Of a stretch of 48,818 nt of DNA, positions 1 to 8,715 are shown in pieces (position 1 is the first letter of the stretch; each line of letters opens with the position of its first letter). The notes beneath the pieces were generated by a model, which was not told the DNA's origin, ran no database searches, and saw only the letters and a program-made list of their open reading frames with translations. The translations under genes were made by a program, and so were the position numbers. Source of the stretch: an uncultured Lachnospiraceae bacterium. Its GTDB lineage: Bacteria > Bacillota > Clostridia > Lachnospirales > Lachnospiraceae. The stretch covers positions 1-48,818 of the forward strand of contig CANQHX010000006.1 of assembly GCA_947623905.1 (NCBI GenBank), read 5' to 3'.

Positions 1-1955
1 TGGAGAAGGTCATCAACATCCACGGCGCTACCAAGACCGCCGAGGTGCTGGACAACATTAAGTCTATGGGCTACAAGTTCTCCACCAAGGCTGCCATGAC
101 CGTATCCATTTCCGATATGACGGTGCCGGAGATCAAGCCTCAGCTTCTGAAGGAGGCCCAGGATCAGGTAGACGCCATCACCAGGGAATTCAAGCGCGGA
201 CGCTGTACAGAGGAAGAGCGCTACCGCAACGTGGTGGCTACCTGGAATGACATTGACGACAGGCTGACAGTCGCCCTTCTGGACGGCCTGGATGAATACA
301 ACAATATTTCCATGATGGCAAAATCCGGTGCCCGTGGTTCCGATAAACAGATCAAGCAGCTGGCAGGCATGCGCGGCCTTATGGCTGATACCACCGGCCG
401 GACCATCGAGCTGCCCATCAAGTCCAACTTCCGTGAGGGCCTGGACGTGCTGGAATATTTCATGTCCGCTCACGGCGCCCGCAAGGGTCTGTCCGATACG
501 GCGCTGCGTACCGCCGACTCCGGTTACCTGACCAGACGTCTGGTGGACGTTTCCCAGGATCTGATCATCCGGGAGAATGACTGCTGCGAAGGACGGGAAG
601 AGATCGCCGGCATGTATGTGAAGGCGTTCATGGAAGGCAATGAGGAGATCGAGAGCCTGAGAGACCGTATCACAGGCCGCGTGGCCGCGGAGGATATCCT
701 GGACAAGGACGGCAACGTGCTGGTAAAGGCCAACCGTATGATCACGCCCAGGCGCGCCGCTCTTGTAGAGGCCCAGGGCGTAGGGGAAGACGGCGAACCC
801 ATCCAGCAGGTGAAGATCCGTACTGTCCTTACGTGCAGATGCCATATCGGCGTGTGCTCCAAGTGCTACGGCGCCAACATGGCAACCGGCGAGCCGGTGC
901 AGGTAGGCGAGTCCGTAGGTATCATTGCCGCGCAGTCCATCGGCGAGCCCGGTACGCAGCTGACCATGCGTACGTTCCATACCGGCGGCGTGGCCGGCGG
1001 CGACATCACACAGGGTCTTCCCCGTGTGGAGGAGCTGTTCGAGGCCAGAAAGCCCAAGGGCCTTGCCATTATCACCGAGTTTGGCGGTATCGCTGCCGTA
1101 AACGAGGGCAAGAAGAAGCGGGAGGTCATCGTGACCAACCAGGAGACCGGAGAGACAAAGGCTTATCTGATCCCTTATGGTTCCCGTCTGAAGGTACAGG
1201 ACGGCGATATGCTGGAGGCAGGCGACGAGCTTACCGAGGGCAGCATCAACCCTCACGACATCCTGAAGATCAAGGGCGTGCGGGCCGTACAGGACTATAT
1301 GCTCCGGGAGGTACAGCGTGTGTACCGTCTCCAGGGCGTGGAGATCAACGATAAGCATATCGAGGTGATCGTCCGCCAGATGCTGAAGAAGACCCGCATC
1401 GAGGCAGCCGGAGATTCTTCCCTGCTGCCCGGTACTCTTATGGATGTGCTGGAGCTGGATGATGTCAATGAACAGCTTATAGCGGAAGGAAAGACGCCCG
1501 CGGAAGGCAAGCAGATCATGCTGGGTATCACCAAGGCATCTCTGGCTACCAATTCCTTCCTGTCCGCCGCATCCTTCCAGGAGACCACCAAGGTGCTGAC
1601 GGAGGCTGCCATCAAGGGCAAGGTGGACCATCTCATCGGTCTGAAGGAGAATGTATGTATCGGTAAGCTGATCCCTGCCGGTACCGGCATGAAACGGTAC
1701 CGCAATGTGGTCCTCAGCACCGATGTAAAGGAACTCGACGATTCCAGCTCTGTCATGCTCTTTGAAGAAGACGGAGAAGGCAGCGACGCATTTTCGGATG
1801 CTGACGATGCTGCGGATGCAGAAGATATGGATCTTTCCATGGCGGATGATAGATTGTCCGGCGATGATATCTCTTACGAGGAAGAAGATTTCCCTGAAGA
1901 GGACGGAGAGACTGCCGGAACAGAAGACAGCGAGGATCTTGTTCCGGTCCTGTAA
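1..1955 (+). CDS. rpoC: DNA-directed RNA polymerase subunit beta' (3' part)
   Basis: This is the C-terminal part of the largest RNA polymerase subunit; the frame is already open at base 3, so the 5' end lies outside the window. About 651 residues are visible. They include the trigger-loop motif [16 protein letters not shown] (about 957-1000), preceded by the cysteine cluster [13 protein letters not shown] (about 835-870), which with the earlier CCEG forms the second zinc site of bacterial beta'. The last 70 or so residues are an acidic tail rich in D and E, longer than in many bacteria but common in Clostridia. The gene ends at TAA 1953-1955 and is followed at once by a strong terminator, so the rpoBC transcript stops here and does not continue into the str operon. 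Identity is certain. Confidence 0.98.
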   Translation, partial: EKVINIHGATKTAEVLDNIKSMGYKFSTKAAMTVSISDMTVPEIKPQLLKEAQDQVDAITREFKRGRCTEEERYRNVVATWNDIDDRLTVALLDGLDEYNNISMMAKSGARGSDKQIKQLAGMRGLMADTTGRTIELPIKSNFREGLDVLEYFMSAHGARKGLSDTALRTADSGYLTRRLVDVSQDLIIRENDCCEGREEIAGMYVKAFMEGNEEIESLRDRITGRVAAEDILDKDGNVLVKANRMITPRRAALVEAQGVGEDGEPIQQVKIRTVLTCRCHIGVCSKCYGANMATGEPVQVGESVGIIAAQSIGEPGTQLTMRTFHTGGVAGGDITQGLPRVEELFEARKPKGLAIITEFGGIAAVNEGKKKREVIVTNQETGETKAYLIPYGSRLKVQDGDMLEAGDELTEGSINPHDILKIKGVRAVQDYMLREVQRVYRLQGVEINDKHIEVIVRQMLKKTRIEAAGDSSLLPGTLMDVLELDDVNEQLIAEGKTPAEGKQIMLGITKASLATNSFLSAASFQETTKVLTEAAIKGKVDHLIGLKENVCIGKLIPAGTGMKRYRNVVLSTDVKELDDSSSVMLFEEDGEGSDAFSDADDAADAEDMDLSMADDRLSGDDISYEEEDFPEEDGETAGTEDSEDLVPVL

Positions 1956-1971
1956 TGGTGTTCCGGTGATG

Positions 1972-2012
1972 AAAAGTCTGCTGCGCAGGATCTCTGCGCA
2001 GCAGACTTTTAT
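1972..2012 (+). terminator. Intrinsic terminator after rpoC
   Basis: A perfect 16-bp stem (1972-1987 pairs with 1995-2010) closes a 7-nt loop. The arms begin with AAAA and end with TTTT, so the U-tract is part of the stem. It lies 17 nt after the rpoC stop. Confidence 0.9.
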
Positions 2013-2030
2013 GCAATATGGAGGAACGGA

Positions 2031-2777
2031 TTGGAAGCATATTCAGGATTTGCCCAACTGTACGATATGTATATGGATCAGGTGCCTTATGAACAGTGGA
2101 GCCGCAGGATCTGCGGGCTGCTGCGGGCGGAAGGGATCTGCGACGGCCTTGTGCTGGATCTGGGCTGCGGTACAGGCAGCCTTACCATGCTGCTGAAGGA
2201 AGCGGGATATGACATGATCGGCGTGGACGGCTCTCCCGAAATGCTCATGAAGGCGAGGGAAAAGTACCAGGGAACGGATATTTTATATCTGTGCCAGGAT
2301 ATGGAGGAGCTGGAACTGTACGGCACGGTGGGGGCGGCGGTCAGCGTATGCGACTGCCTCAATTACCTGCTGGAGGACAGACAGCTGAAGCATGTGTTTT
2401 CTCTTGTGCACAATTATCTGGATCCGGATGGTCTTTTTATATTTGATATGAACACGCCGCATAAGTACGAGACGATGGGAGATGCTGTCATTGGGGAAAA
2501 CCGCCCGGACGGGAGCTTTCTCTGGGAAAACACGTACGATCCGGATTCCCGGATCAATGAATACGCGGTGACGTTTTACACATTGGAGACAGAAAATCTG
2601 TACAGGCGCTTTGAAGAATTTCACTATCAAAAAGCGTATCCGGCCAAAGCGGTGACCGCTTGGCTCAAAGAGGCCGGTTTTGAAGTGCTGGGGGTTTATG
2701 ACGGCTACACCGACGAATGTCTGAAGGAGGACAGCCAGCGTATGGTGGTAGCGGCCAGAGCGAAAAAAGGAATATGA
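2031..2777 (+). CDS. Class I SAM-dependent methyltransferase
   Basis: A 248-residue protein with a Rossmann-type methyltransferase fold. Motif I is LDLGCGTGSLTMLL (about residues 41-54), followed by the acidic end of strand 2 (GVDGSPEML) and a motif IV-like VSVCDCLNYLL. The family (Methyltransf_25/11) transfers methyl groups from S-adenosylmethionine; the substrate cannot be told from the sequence. The start is TTG at 2031, with a GGAGG ribosome binding site 6 nt upstream. It is the first gene after the rpoC terminator, and its TGA overlaps an ATG (ATGA at 2774-2777) just before hslO, so the two are probably co-translated. Methyltransferase is near certain; the substrate is unknown. Confidence 0.88.
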   Translation: MEAYSGFAQLYDMYMDQVPYEQWSRRICGLLRAEGICDGLVLDLGCGTGSLTMLLKEAGYDMIGVDGSPEMLMKAREKYQGTDILYLCQDMEELELYGTVGAAVSVCDCLNYLLEDRQLKHVFSLVHNYLDPDGLFIFDMNTPHKYETMGDAVIGENRPDGSFLWENTYDPDSRINEYAVTFYTLETENLYRRFEEFHYQKAYPAKAVTAWLKEAGFEVLGVYDGYTDECLKEDSQRMVVAARAKKGI

Positions 2778-2779
2778 CC

Positions 2780-3673
2780 ATGAAGGATTATATTATAAGA
2801 GCCGTGGCCGCCGGCGGGCAGATCCGTGCCTTTGCGGCTACTACGAGAAATCTGACGGAGCATGCCCGGACGGTCCACGATACCAGTCCCGTGGCAACGG
2901 CGGCTCTGGGGCGGCTTCTCACCGCCGGCGTCATGATGGGCGTCATGATGAAGGGAGAGAAAGACCTGCTCACTCTGCAGATCAAAGGCGACGGGCCTCT
3001 GGGCGGCGTAGTGGTCACCGCCGACAGCAAAGGGCATGTGAAGGGCTATGTGGACCGTCCTGCAGTGCTGCTGCCGGCCAATGACAAGGGCAAGCTGGAC
3101 GTATCCGGCGCTATCGGCAGGGGATACCTGCGGGTGGTGAAGGATCTTGGCATGAAGGAGCCCTATACGGGGCAGGTAGAGCTGCAGACGGGAGAGATCG
3201 GGGACGATCTGACGTATTATTTCGCCCTGTCCGAGCAGGTGCCCTCCTCTGTGGGGCTGGGCGTGCTCATGAACCGGGACAATACGGTAGCCCAGGCCGG
3301 AGGTTTTATCATACAGCTGATGCCCTATACGGAGGAAGATGTCATCGTCCGGCTGGAGGAAAAGCTGAAGCAGGTGACCAGCGTTACGGCACTTCTGGCG
3401 CGGGGCATGTCGCCGGAGGATCTGCTGCAGTTCCTGCTGGAGGGCATGGAGCCGGAGATCACGGAGACGATCCCCACGGAGTTTGCGTGCAATTGTTCCA
3501 GAGAGCGGGTGGCAAAGGCGCTGCTCAGTGTGGGAGAAAAGGCGCTGAATGAGATGATCGCCGACGGGGAACCGGTGGAGATGAAATGTCATTTCTGCAA
3601 CAGTGCCTATACTTTTTCAGTGGAAGAGTTAAAGGAAATGGTCATGGAAAGCGGAAAACGGACAGAGAAATAG
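2780..3673 (+). CDS. hslO: Hsp33 redox-regulated molecular chaperone
   Basis: A 297-residue cytoplasmic holdase that is switched on by oxidation of a zinc-bound cysteine cluster and protects unfolded proteins under oxidative stress. The N-terminal half has the Hsp33 pattern (IIRAVAAGGQIRAFAATT, then GRLLTAGVMMGVMMK). The C-terminal redox switch is visible as CNC followed about 30 residues later by CHFC, the family zinc motif CXC...CXXC. ATG 2780 was chosen because the protein then starts like other Hsp33 proteins and AAAAAAGG lies 9 nt upstream. ATG 2774, which overlaps the methyltransferase stop, would add two residues. Length is normal for the family. Confidence 0.95.
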   Translation: MKDYIIRAVAAGGQIRAFAATTRNLTEHARTVHDTSPVATAALGRLLTAGVMMGVMMKGEKDLLTLQIKGDGPLGGVVVTADSKGHVKGYVDRPAVLLPANDKGKLDVSGAIGRGYLRVVKDLGMKEPYTGQVELQTGEIGDDLTYYFALSEQVPSSVGLGVLMNRDNTVAQAGGFIIQLMPYTEEDVIVRLEEKLKQVTSVTALLARGMSPEDLLQFLLEGMEPEITETIPTEFACNCSRERVAKALLSVGEKALNEMIADGEPVEMKCHFCNSAYTFSVEELKEMVMESGKRTEK

Positions 3674-3709
3674 GCTCTGCCGGGAAACAGCTTCAGAATG
3701 GAGATCGGT

Positions 3710-5632
3710 ATGAATAACGGATTTATCAAGGTGGCTGCGGCAACGCCGGATATCAAAGTGGCGGATGTTGCGTACAATGTGGAACAGATCTGCAAAACCA
3801 TATCCGCTGCCGCGGGGAAAGGCGCGAAGATGATCGTGCTGCCGGAGCTTTGCATTACCGGCTATACATGCAGCGATCTGTTCTGGCAGAGGAAGCTGCT
3901 CACAGAGGCGGTGAAGGGCCTGCTGCAGATCAAGGCTCACACAAAAGACGTGGAGGCCCTTGTGCTGACGGGTCTTCCCTATGCCCATGACGGCCGGCTG
4001 TTCAACGTGGCGGCGGTCCTGTACAAAGGGGAGATACTGGGGCTGGTGCCCAAGACGTTTATCCCTTCCTACGCGGAATTTTACGAGGGCAGGCATTTTA
4101 CGTCCGGCAGTCTGATAGACACCATGGTGACCATAGACGGAAAACAGGTGCCGCTGAAGACAAAGCAGCTGTTCCGGTGCAGGGAATTGCCGGAATTTAC
4201 CGTGGCGGCGGAGATCTGTGAGGACTTGTGGGTGCCCAATCCGCCCAGCATCGGTCATGGGCTGGCCGGCGCCACCCTCATTGCCAATCTGTCTGCCAGC
4301 GATGAGACCATTACAAAGGACGCGTATCGCAGAGGTCTGGTGACCAGCCAGTCGGCAAGGCTGCTGTGCGGATATATCTACGCCAGCGCGGGAGAAGGAG
4401 AGTCCACCACTGATCTGGTGTTTGGCGGACACAATCTCATCGCGGAGAACGGCGCTCTGCTGGCGGAGACGCCCCGGTTTACCAACCAGGTGATATATGG
4501 GGATGTGGATGTGTTCCGGCTCCAGACAGAGCGCAGGCGCATGACATCCTATGACCAGTCTGTGCCGCCGGATTACACGGTGACGGAATTTTCCATGAAC
4601 GTGACGGAAACAAAGCTCACAAGGCAGTTTGCCCAGACGCCTTTCGTGCCCGCGGCAGCCGTGGACAGAAAGCAGCGCTGCGAGGAGATCGTCACCATAC
4701 AGGCGATGGGTCTGAAAAAACGGCTGGCGCATACAGGCTGCAGCCGCGCGGTCATCGGCATATCCGGCGGCCTGGACTCCACCCTGGCGCTTCTTGTGAC
4801 GGCGCGGGCCTTTGATTATCTGGGGATCCCCAGAAAAAATATCGAGGCGGTGACCATGCCGTGCTTCGGCACCACCGACCGCACTTACCAGAACGCGTGC
4901 CAGCTGACAAAAAGCCTTGGCGCGACGCTCCGGGAGGTGCCCATCGGGGCGGCGGTACAGCAGCATTTCGCGGATATCGGACATGACCCGTCTGTCCATG
5001 ATGTGACGTATGAAAATTCTCAGGCGAGGGAGCGGACCCAGATATTGATGGATATCGCCAATGAGCTGGGAGGACTGGTCATCGGCACGGGGGATCTGTC
5101 GGAACTGGCTCTCGGATGGGCTACCTACAATGGCGACCATATGTCCATGTACGGCGTCAACTGCTCCATTCCCAAGACGCTTGTGCGCCATCTTGTGCGG
5201 TATTTCGCGGATACCGCGCCGGACGACGTGCTGAGAAAGGTGCTGACAGATGTGCTGGATACGCCTGTGAGCCCGGAACTGCTGCCGCCCGAGGACGGAG
5301 TGATTTCCCAGAAGACGGAGGATCTTGTAGGTCCCTATGAGCTCCACGACTTTTTCCTTTACTATATGCTCCGGTGGGGCTACGAGCCGTTAAAGATCTA
5401 CCGGCTGGCATGCCTGTCCTTTGAGGGGACATATGACAAAGAAACGGTCCTGAAGTGGGAGAAAAACTTTTATCGGAGATTTTTTGCTCAGCAGTTCAAG
5501 CGCTCCTGCCTGCCGGACGGCCCCAAAGTGGGCAGTGTGGCAGTGTCTCCCAGAGGAGACCTGCGGATGCCCAGCGACGCGGTGGCTTCCGTCTGGATGG
5601 CGGAATTGGAGTCATTGGCGGGCGGCGCCTGA
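3710..5632 (+). CDS. nadE: Glutamine-dependent NAD+ synthetase
   Basis: A 640-residue two-domain enzyme for the last step of NAD biosynthesis: ATP-dependent amidation of deaminated NAD with ammonia from glutamine. The N-terminal nitrilase-like glutaminase domain has Glu46 (LPELCITGY), a Lys in the KTF segment and Cys170 in AEICEDLWVP, the expected catalytic triad. The C-terminal synthetase domain carries the PP-loop SGGLDS at 352-357 and the later conserved STGDLSE-like segment, seen here as GTGDLSELALGW. ATG 3710 is preceded by GGAGATCGGT; an in-frame ATG at 3698 would add four residues but lacks a good ribosome binding site. Length matches the glutamine-dependent type. The 3' end overlaps a small convergent minus-strand ORF. 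Confidence 0.96.
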   Translation: MNNGFIKVAAATPDIKVADVAYNVEQICKTISAAAGKGAKMIVLPELCITGYTCSDLFWQRKLLTEAVKGLLQIKAHTKDVEALVLTGLPYAHDGRLFNVAAVLYKGEILGLVPKTFIPSYAEFYEGRHFTSGSLIDTMVTIDGKQVPLKTKQLFRCRELPEFTVAAEICEDLWVPNPPSIGHGLAGATLIANLSASDETITKDAYRRGLVTSQSARLLCGYIYASAGEGESTTDLVFGGHNLIAENGALLAETPRFTNQVIYGDVDVFRLQTERRRMTSYDQSVPPDYTVTEFSMNVTETKLTRQFAQTPFVPAAAVDRKQRCEEIVTIQAMGLKKRLAHTGCSRAVIGISGGLDSTLALLVTARAFDYLGIPRKNIEAVTMPCFGTTDRTYQNACQLTKSLGATLREVPIGAAVQQHFADIGHDPSVHDVTYENSQARERTQILMDIANELGGLVIGTGDLSELALGWATYNGDHMSMYGVNCSIPKTLVRHLVRYFADTAPDDVLRKVLTDVLDTPVSPELLPPEDGVISQKTEDLVGPYELHDFFLYYMLRWGYEPLKIYRLACLSFEGTYDKETVLKWEKNFYRRFFAQQFKRSCLPDGPKVGSVAVSPRGDLRMPSDAVASVWMAELESLAGGA

Positions 5633-5751
5633 TCTTCCGGCCGGAACATGATCATCACCAGCGCGATCAGCACGATGATGAGAAAGAGAAAAAGACCCGT
5701 GTAGACCAGTTCACGGACACGGAATACAACGATTTTTGTTTTATCACTCAA
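5488..5751 (-). CDS. Small single-pass membrane protein (hypothetical, possibly a truncated relic)
   Basis: An 87-residue reading frame on the minus strand. The TTG start at 5751 has AGGTGG five bases upstream. After a short basic N-terminus (SDKTKIVVFRVRELVYTG) comes one strongly hydrophobic helix (LFLFLIIVLIALVMIMF), then a Pro/Ala/Ser-rich tail. The N-terminal pattern resembles the membrane anchor of small FMN-binding-like proteins that I recall from Lachnospiraceae, which normally have a longer extracytoplasmic domain. Here the frame instead runs 145 nt into the opposite strand of nadE and stops, so it may be a relic whose 3' end was lost. The anchor region lies outside nadE, which argues that it is not a mere shadow. 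Confidence 0.45.
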   Translation of the reverse strand: MSDKTKIVVFRVRELVYTGLFLFLIIVLIALVMIMFRPEDQAPPANDSNSAIQTEATASLGIRRSPLGDTATLPTLGPSGRQERLNC

Positions 5752-5861
5752 TGAGACCACCTGAACTTTCAAATGATGTAATACCAGTATATTAAAGGCA
5801 CAGGGCCATTATGCCGGGAAATTTGTAAAGTACGGCGCAGACCTGCGAAATGGAGATCATG

Positions 5862-6779
5862 ATGAAAAAACTGCTGTTTGTGTACAATATGCATGCCGGG
5901 AAGGGACAGATCAGCTCCAGGCTCGGCGAGATCGTGGATATTTTTACGAAAAACGGATATGAGGCTACCCTGCATCCCACCCAGGACGCCCATGACGCCA
6001 GAAACCGGATCATGGCCATGGCGCCGGGGGAGTATGATCTCCTCGTATGCAGCGGGGGTGACGGCACTCTCAATGAGGCGGTGAGCGCGGTTCATGAGGC
6101 CGGGCTGTCGGACATGGCCGTGGGGTACATTCCCGCAGGCACCACAAATGATTTTGCCTCCAGCATGGGCATTCCCAGGGACATGGGAAGGGCTGCCCTG
6201 ACCGCCGTGACAGGGGCGGAGTTCCACGCGGATCTCGGAAAGCTGGAAGACCGCTATTTTTGCTATGTGGCGGCCTTCGGCCTGTTTTCCGACGTGTCAT
6301 ATGAGACCAATCAGGACCTGAAAAATTTCCTGGGACGTCCGGCCTATCTGCTGGAGGGATTAAAGCGGCTGGCCAACGTGCCGTCCTACGAACTGGTCGT
6401 GGACGGAGACAACGTGCATCTGGAGGGCACCTTTGTCCTGGGAATGATCACCAATTCCCAGTCGGTGGGCGGCTTCCAGGGGATCACGGGACAGAATGTA
6501 TTTCTGGACGACGGCCTGTCGGAGGTAATCCTCATAAGGAAGAGCGACAATCTCCTGGAACTGACGGAGACAGTAGCGGGGGCGCTGAACAGCGGCCTGG
6601 AGACTTCGGTTGTGGAGCGGTTCAAGACGTCCCATCTCACCATCGAGGCCAGGGAGGAGATCCCCTGGACGGTAGACGGAGAATTCGGCGGCACATACCG
6701 GAAGTGTGAGATCGTCAATTTCAAGCAGGCAGCCATCTACCGGATCCCCGCCGGAGCTGCGGCAAGCCTGGAAGGATAA
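5862..6779 (+). CDS. Diacylglycerol/lipid kinase family protein (YegS/DgkB-like)
   Basis: A 305-residue cytoplasmic enzyme of the DAGK_cat family, which phosphorylates diacylglycerol or a related lipid with ATP. The catalytic-domain hallmark SGGDGTLNEAVSA is at about residues 63-75 and the second conserved block GTTNDFASSMGIPRD at about 97-111. The later acidic motif (FLDDGLSEVILIRKSD) and the C-terminal WTVDGEFGG also match the family. ATG 5862 follows GGAGATCATG; the ATGs at 5859 and 5850 are also in frame, but 5850 would place the Shine-Dalgarno inside the gene. The presence of two glycolipid-type glycosyltransferases downstream makes a role in recycling diacylglycerol plausible, but this is inference. 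Confidence 0.88.
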   Translation: MKKLLFVYNMHAGKGQISSRLGEIVDIFTKNGYEATLHPTQDAHDARNRIMAMAPGEYDLLVCSGGDGTLNEAVSAVHEAGLSDMAVGYIPAGTTNDFASSMGIPRDMGRAALTAVTGAEFHADLGKLEDRYFCYVAAFGLFSDVSYETNQDLKNFLGRPAYLLEGLKRLANVPSYELVVDGDNVHLEGTFVLGMITNSQSVGGFQGITGQNVFLDDGLSEVILIRKSDNLLELTETVAGALNSGLETSVVERFKTSHLTIEAREEIPWTVDGEFGGTYRKCEIVNFKQAAIYRIPAGAAASLEG

Positions 6780-6814
6780 CAGGCTGTATATGTGGAAAGA
6801 GTGCACAGCTTTTA

Positions 6815-6843
6815 TTGCAATCAGGAATTTTTTATGATATAAT
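6815..6843 (+). promoter_or_regulatory. Promoter of fba
   Basis: TTGCAA (6815-6820), a 17-bp spacer and a perfect TATAAT (6838-6843), 35 bases before the fba start. This is a strong housekeeping-type promoter. Confidence 0.8.
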
Positions 6844-6878
6844 TTTCACAATATCTGGAAAGGAACGGAGGTAACGGA

Positions 6879-7742
6879 ATGTTAGTATCAGCACAGGAAA
6901 TGTTACAGAAAGCAAAGGCCGGCCACTATGCAGTAGGTCAGTTCAATATCAACAATCTGGAGTGGACCAAGGCGGCGCTGTCGGCCGCGGAGGAACTGCG
7001 TTCTCCCATTATTCTGGGTGTTTCTGAGGGAGCAGGCAAATACATGACCGGTTACAAGACCGTGGCGGCTATGGTAAAGGCCATGATCGGGGAGCTGAAC
7101 ATTACGGTTCCCGTTGCCCTCCATCTGGACCACGGCAGCTATGAAGGCTGCAAAAAATGTATCGAGGCAGGGTTTTCCTCCATTATGTTCGACGGCTCTC
7201 ATCTGCCCATAGAGGAAAATGTGGAGAAGACCACGGAGCTTGTGGCGATCTGCCGGGAGAAGGGCATGAGCCTTGAGGCGGAAGTGGGCTCCATTGGCGG
7301 CGAAGAGGACGGCGTGGTAGGCATGGGCGAGTGCGCGGACCCTCAGGAGTGCAAGCGCATCGCGGATCTGGGCGTGTCCATGCTGGCAGCGGGCATCGGC
7401 AATATCCATGGCGTGTACCCCGAAAACTGGCCCGGCCTGCGGTTCGACGTGCTGGCTGATATCCAGAAGCTCACGGGAGAACTGCCGCTGGTGCTCCACG
7501 GAGGCACAGGCATTCCCGATGACATGATCAAACAGGCGATCTCTCTCGGCGTATCCAAGATCAACGTGAACACCGAGTGCCAGATCGTGTTTGCCCAGGC
7601 TACAAGAGAATATATCGAAGCAGGCAAGGATCAGCAGGGCAAGGGCTTTGACCCCAGGAAGCTGCTGCTGCCCGGAACAGAAGCCATCAAGGAAAAGGTA
7701 AAAGAGAAGATGGAGATATTCGGTTCCGTGGGGAAAGCCTGA
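6879..7742 (+). CDS. fba: Class II fructose-bisphosphate aldolase
   Basis: A 287-residue zinc-dependent aldolase that interconverts fructose-1,6-bisphosphate with dihydroxyacetone phosphate and glyceraldehyde-3-phosphate in glycolysis. Visible features are the catalytic Asp84 and zinc ligand His85 in LHLDHGS, Glu134 in LEAEVGSIGG, His177 in GIGNIHGVY, His207 in VLHGGTGIP, and the phosphate-binding KINVNTE block near residue 228. ATG 6879 has GGAGGT 7 bases upstream. The gene has its own promoter and terminator and so forms a single-gene transcript, as expected for a highly expressed glycolytic enzyme. A tagatose-bisphosphate aldolase is closely related and cannot be fully excluded, but the length and motifs fit the Firmicute glycolytic form. 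Confidence 0.95.
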   Translation: MLVSAQEMLQKAKAGHYAVGQFNINNLEWTKAALSAAEELRSPIILGVSEGAGKYMTGYKTVAAMVKAMIGELNITVPVALHLDHGSYEGCKKCIEAGFSSIMFDGSHLPIEENVEKTTELVAICREKGMSLEAEVGSIGGEEDGVVGMGECADPQECKRIADLGVSMLAAGIGNIHGVYPENWPGLRFDVLADIQKLTGELPLVLHGGTGIPDDMIKQAISLGVSKINVNTECQIVFAQATREYIEAGKDQQGKGFDPRKLLLPGTEAIKEKVKEKMEIFGSVGKA

Positions 7743-7757
7743 CAGACCGCACGCGGA

Positions 7758-7789
7758 GTATCCCCCGGTAAAACGCCGGGGGTACTTTT
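7758..7789 (+). terminator. Intrinsic terminator after fba
   Basis: CCCCCGG (7762-7768) pairs with CCGGGGG (7776-7782). The stem is extended by GTA/TAC around one bulged T, and TTTT follows at 7786-7789. It lies 16 bases after the fba stop. Confidence 0.85.
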
Positions 7790-7862
7790 GTATAAGGAGA
7801 GACCGGAACGTACACAGTCGGTTTATGAAGAAGCCGGGAGCACCCGGCAGAAAGGATCCATG

Positions 7863-8663
7863 ATGAAACGAATCGCCCTTGACTGTCTGCCTTACGGCAA
7901 AAAGAAAGCGGTTACCATGAGCTTTGACGACGGGCGTCCGGCGGATATCCCTCTGGCGGCGCTGTTTGAAAAGTACGGTATCAAAGGTACATTCCATTAC
8001 AACAGTGAAAACATCGGCACGGAGGGGTATCTCACCCCGGAGCAGGTAAAAGAAGTGGGACGGTACCACGAGATCTCCTGCCACGGCGCTACCCATCCGT
8101 TTCTGGAGCAGCTGCCCCTGCCTGTGGCGGTGCAGGAGATCGTCAGCGACCGCATGGCGCTGGAACCCCTGGCGGGAAAACCGGTGCGGGGCATGAGCTA
8201 TCCCTACGGCACGTACAGCGCTCCCTTAAAAGAGGCCCTGCGGGCGGCGGGCATGGAGTACAGCCGTACCATAGCCAATACCGGGGAATTTGATCTGCCC
8301 GGAGATTTTATGGAGTGGCATCCCACCTGCCATCAGGCAAATGAAAACATAGAAGGACTGTTTCAGAAATTCCTCAACAAGAAAAAGCACATCCGCGTTT
8401 TCTATGTGTGGGGACACAGCTATGAGCTGGACCGGGACGGTTCCTGGGACCGCATGGAGAAAATCTGTCAGATGCTGTCTCACCGGGAGGAGATCTGGTA
8501 CGCCACTAATCTTGAGATCTGCGATTATGTCACGGCAATGCGCAATTTGAGGTTTACGGCAGACCGTTCCATGGTGTATAATCCTGGTGGACTGGACGTG
8601 TGGATCTGGGTGAACGACCGGGAGGCCGTAAGGGTGCCTGCCGGCGCGACCATATCCCTGTAG
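7863..8663 (+). CDS. Polysaccharide deacetylase family protein (NodB fold)
   Basis: A 266-residue protein with the NodB/CE4 metal-dependent deacetylase pattern. Motif 1 is TMSFDDG with Asp22 and Asp23, and motif 2 is SCHGATHP with His74 and His78 as metal ligands. MSYPYGTYS is a motif 3-like RxPY/G segment. No signal peptide is seen, so a cytoplasmic substrate is likely. Some members of this group act on sugars or cyclic imides rather than on cell-wall polymers. ATG 7863 (or the adjacent ATG 7860) follows AAAGGATCC. It sits behind the fba terminator, 73 bases after it, and no clear promoter was found. Fold certain, substrate unknown. Confidence 0.85.
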   Translation: MKRIALDCLPYGKKKAVTMSFDDGRPADIPLAALFEKYGIKGTFHYNSENIGTEGYLTPEQVKEVGRYHEISCHGATHPFLEQLPLPVAVQEIVSDRMALEPLAGKPVRGMSYPYGTYSAPLKEALRAAGMEYSRTIANTGEFDLPGDFMEWHPTCHQANENIEGLFQKFLNKKKHIRVFYVWGHSYELDRDGSWDRMEKICQMLSHREEIWYATNLEICDYVTAMRNLRFTADRSMVYNPGGLDVWIWVNDREAVRVPAGATISL

Positions 8664-8715
8664 CAGTACAATAGAAAATGAGGCAGCGCGTATGGCGCGG
8701 AAATGGAGGAAGAGC

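Noticed and set aside
3629..5347. A 572-codon minus-strand frame across nadE
   Set aside because: nadE on the plus strand is unambiguous. The antisense frame has shadow-type composition and no ribosome binding site or motif.
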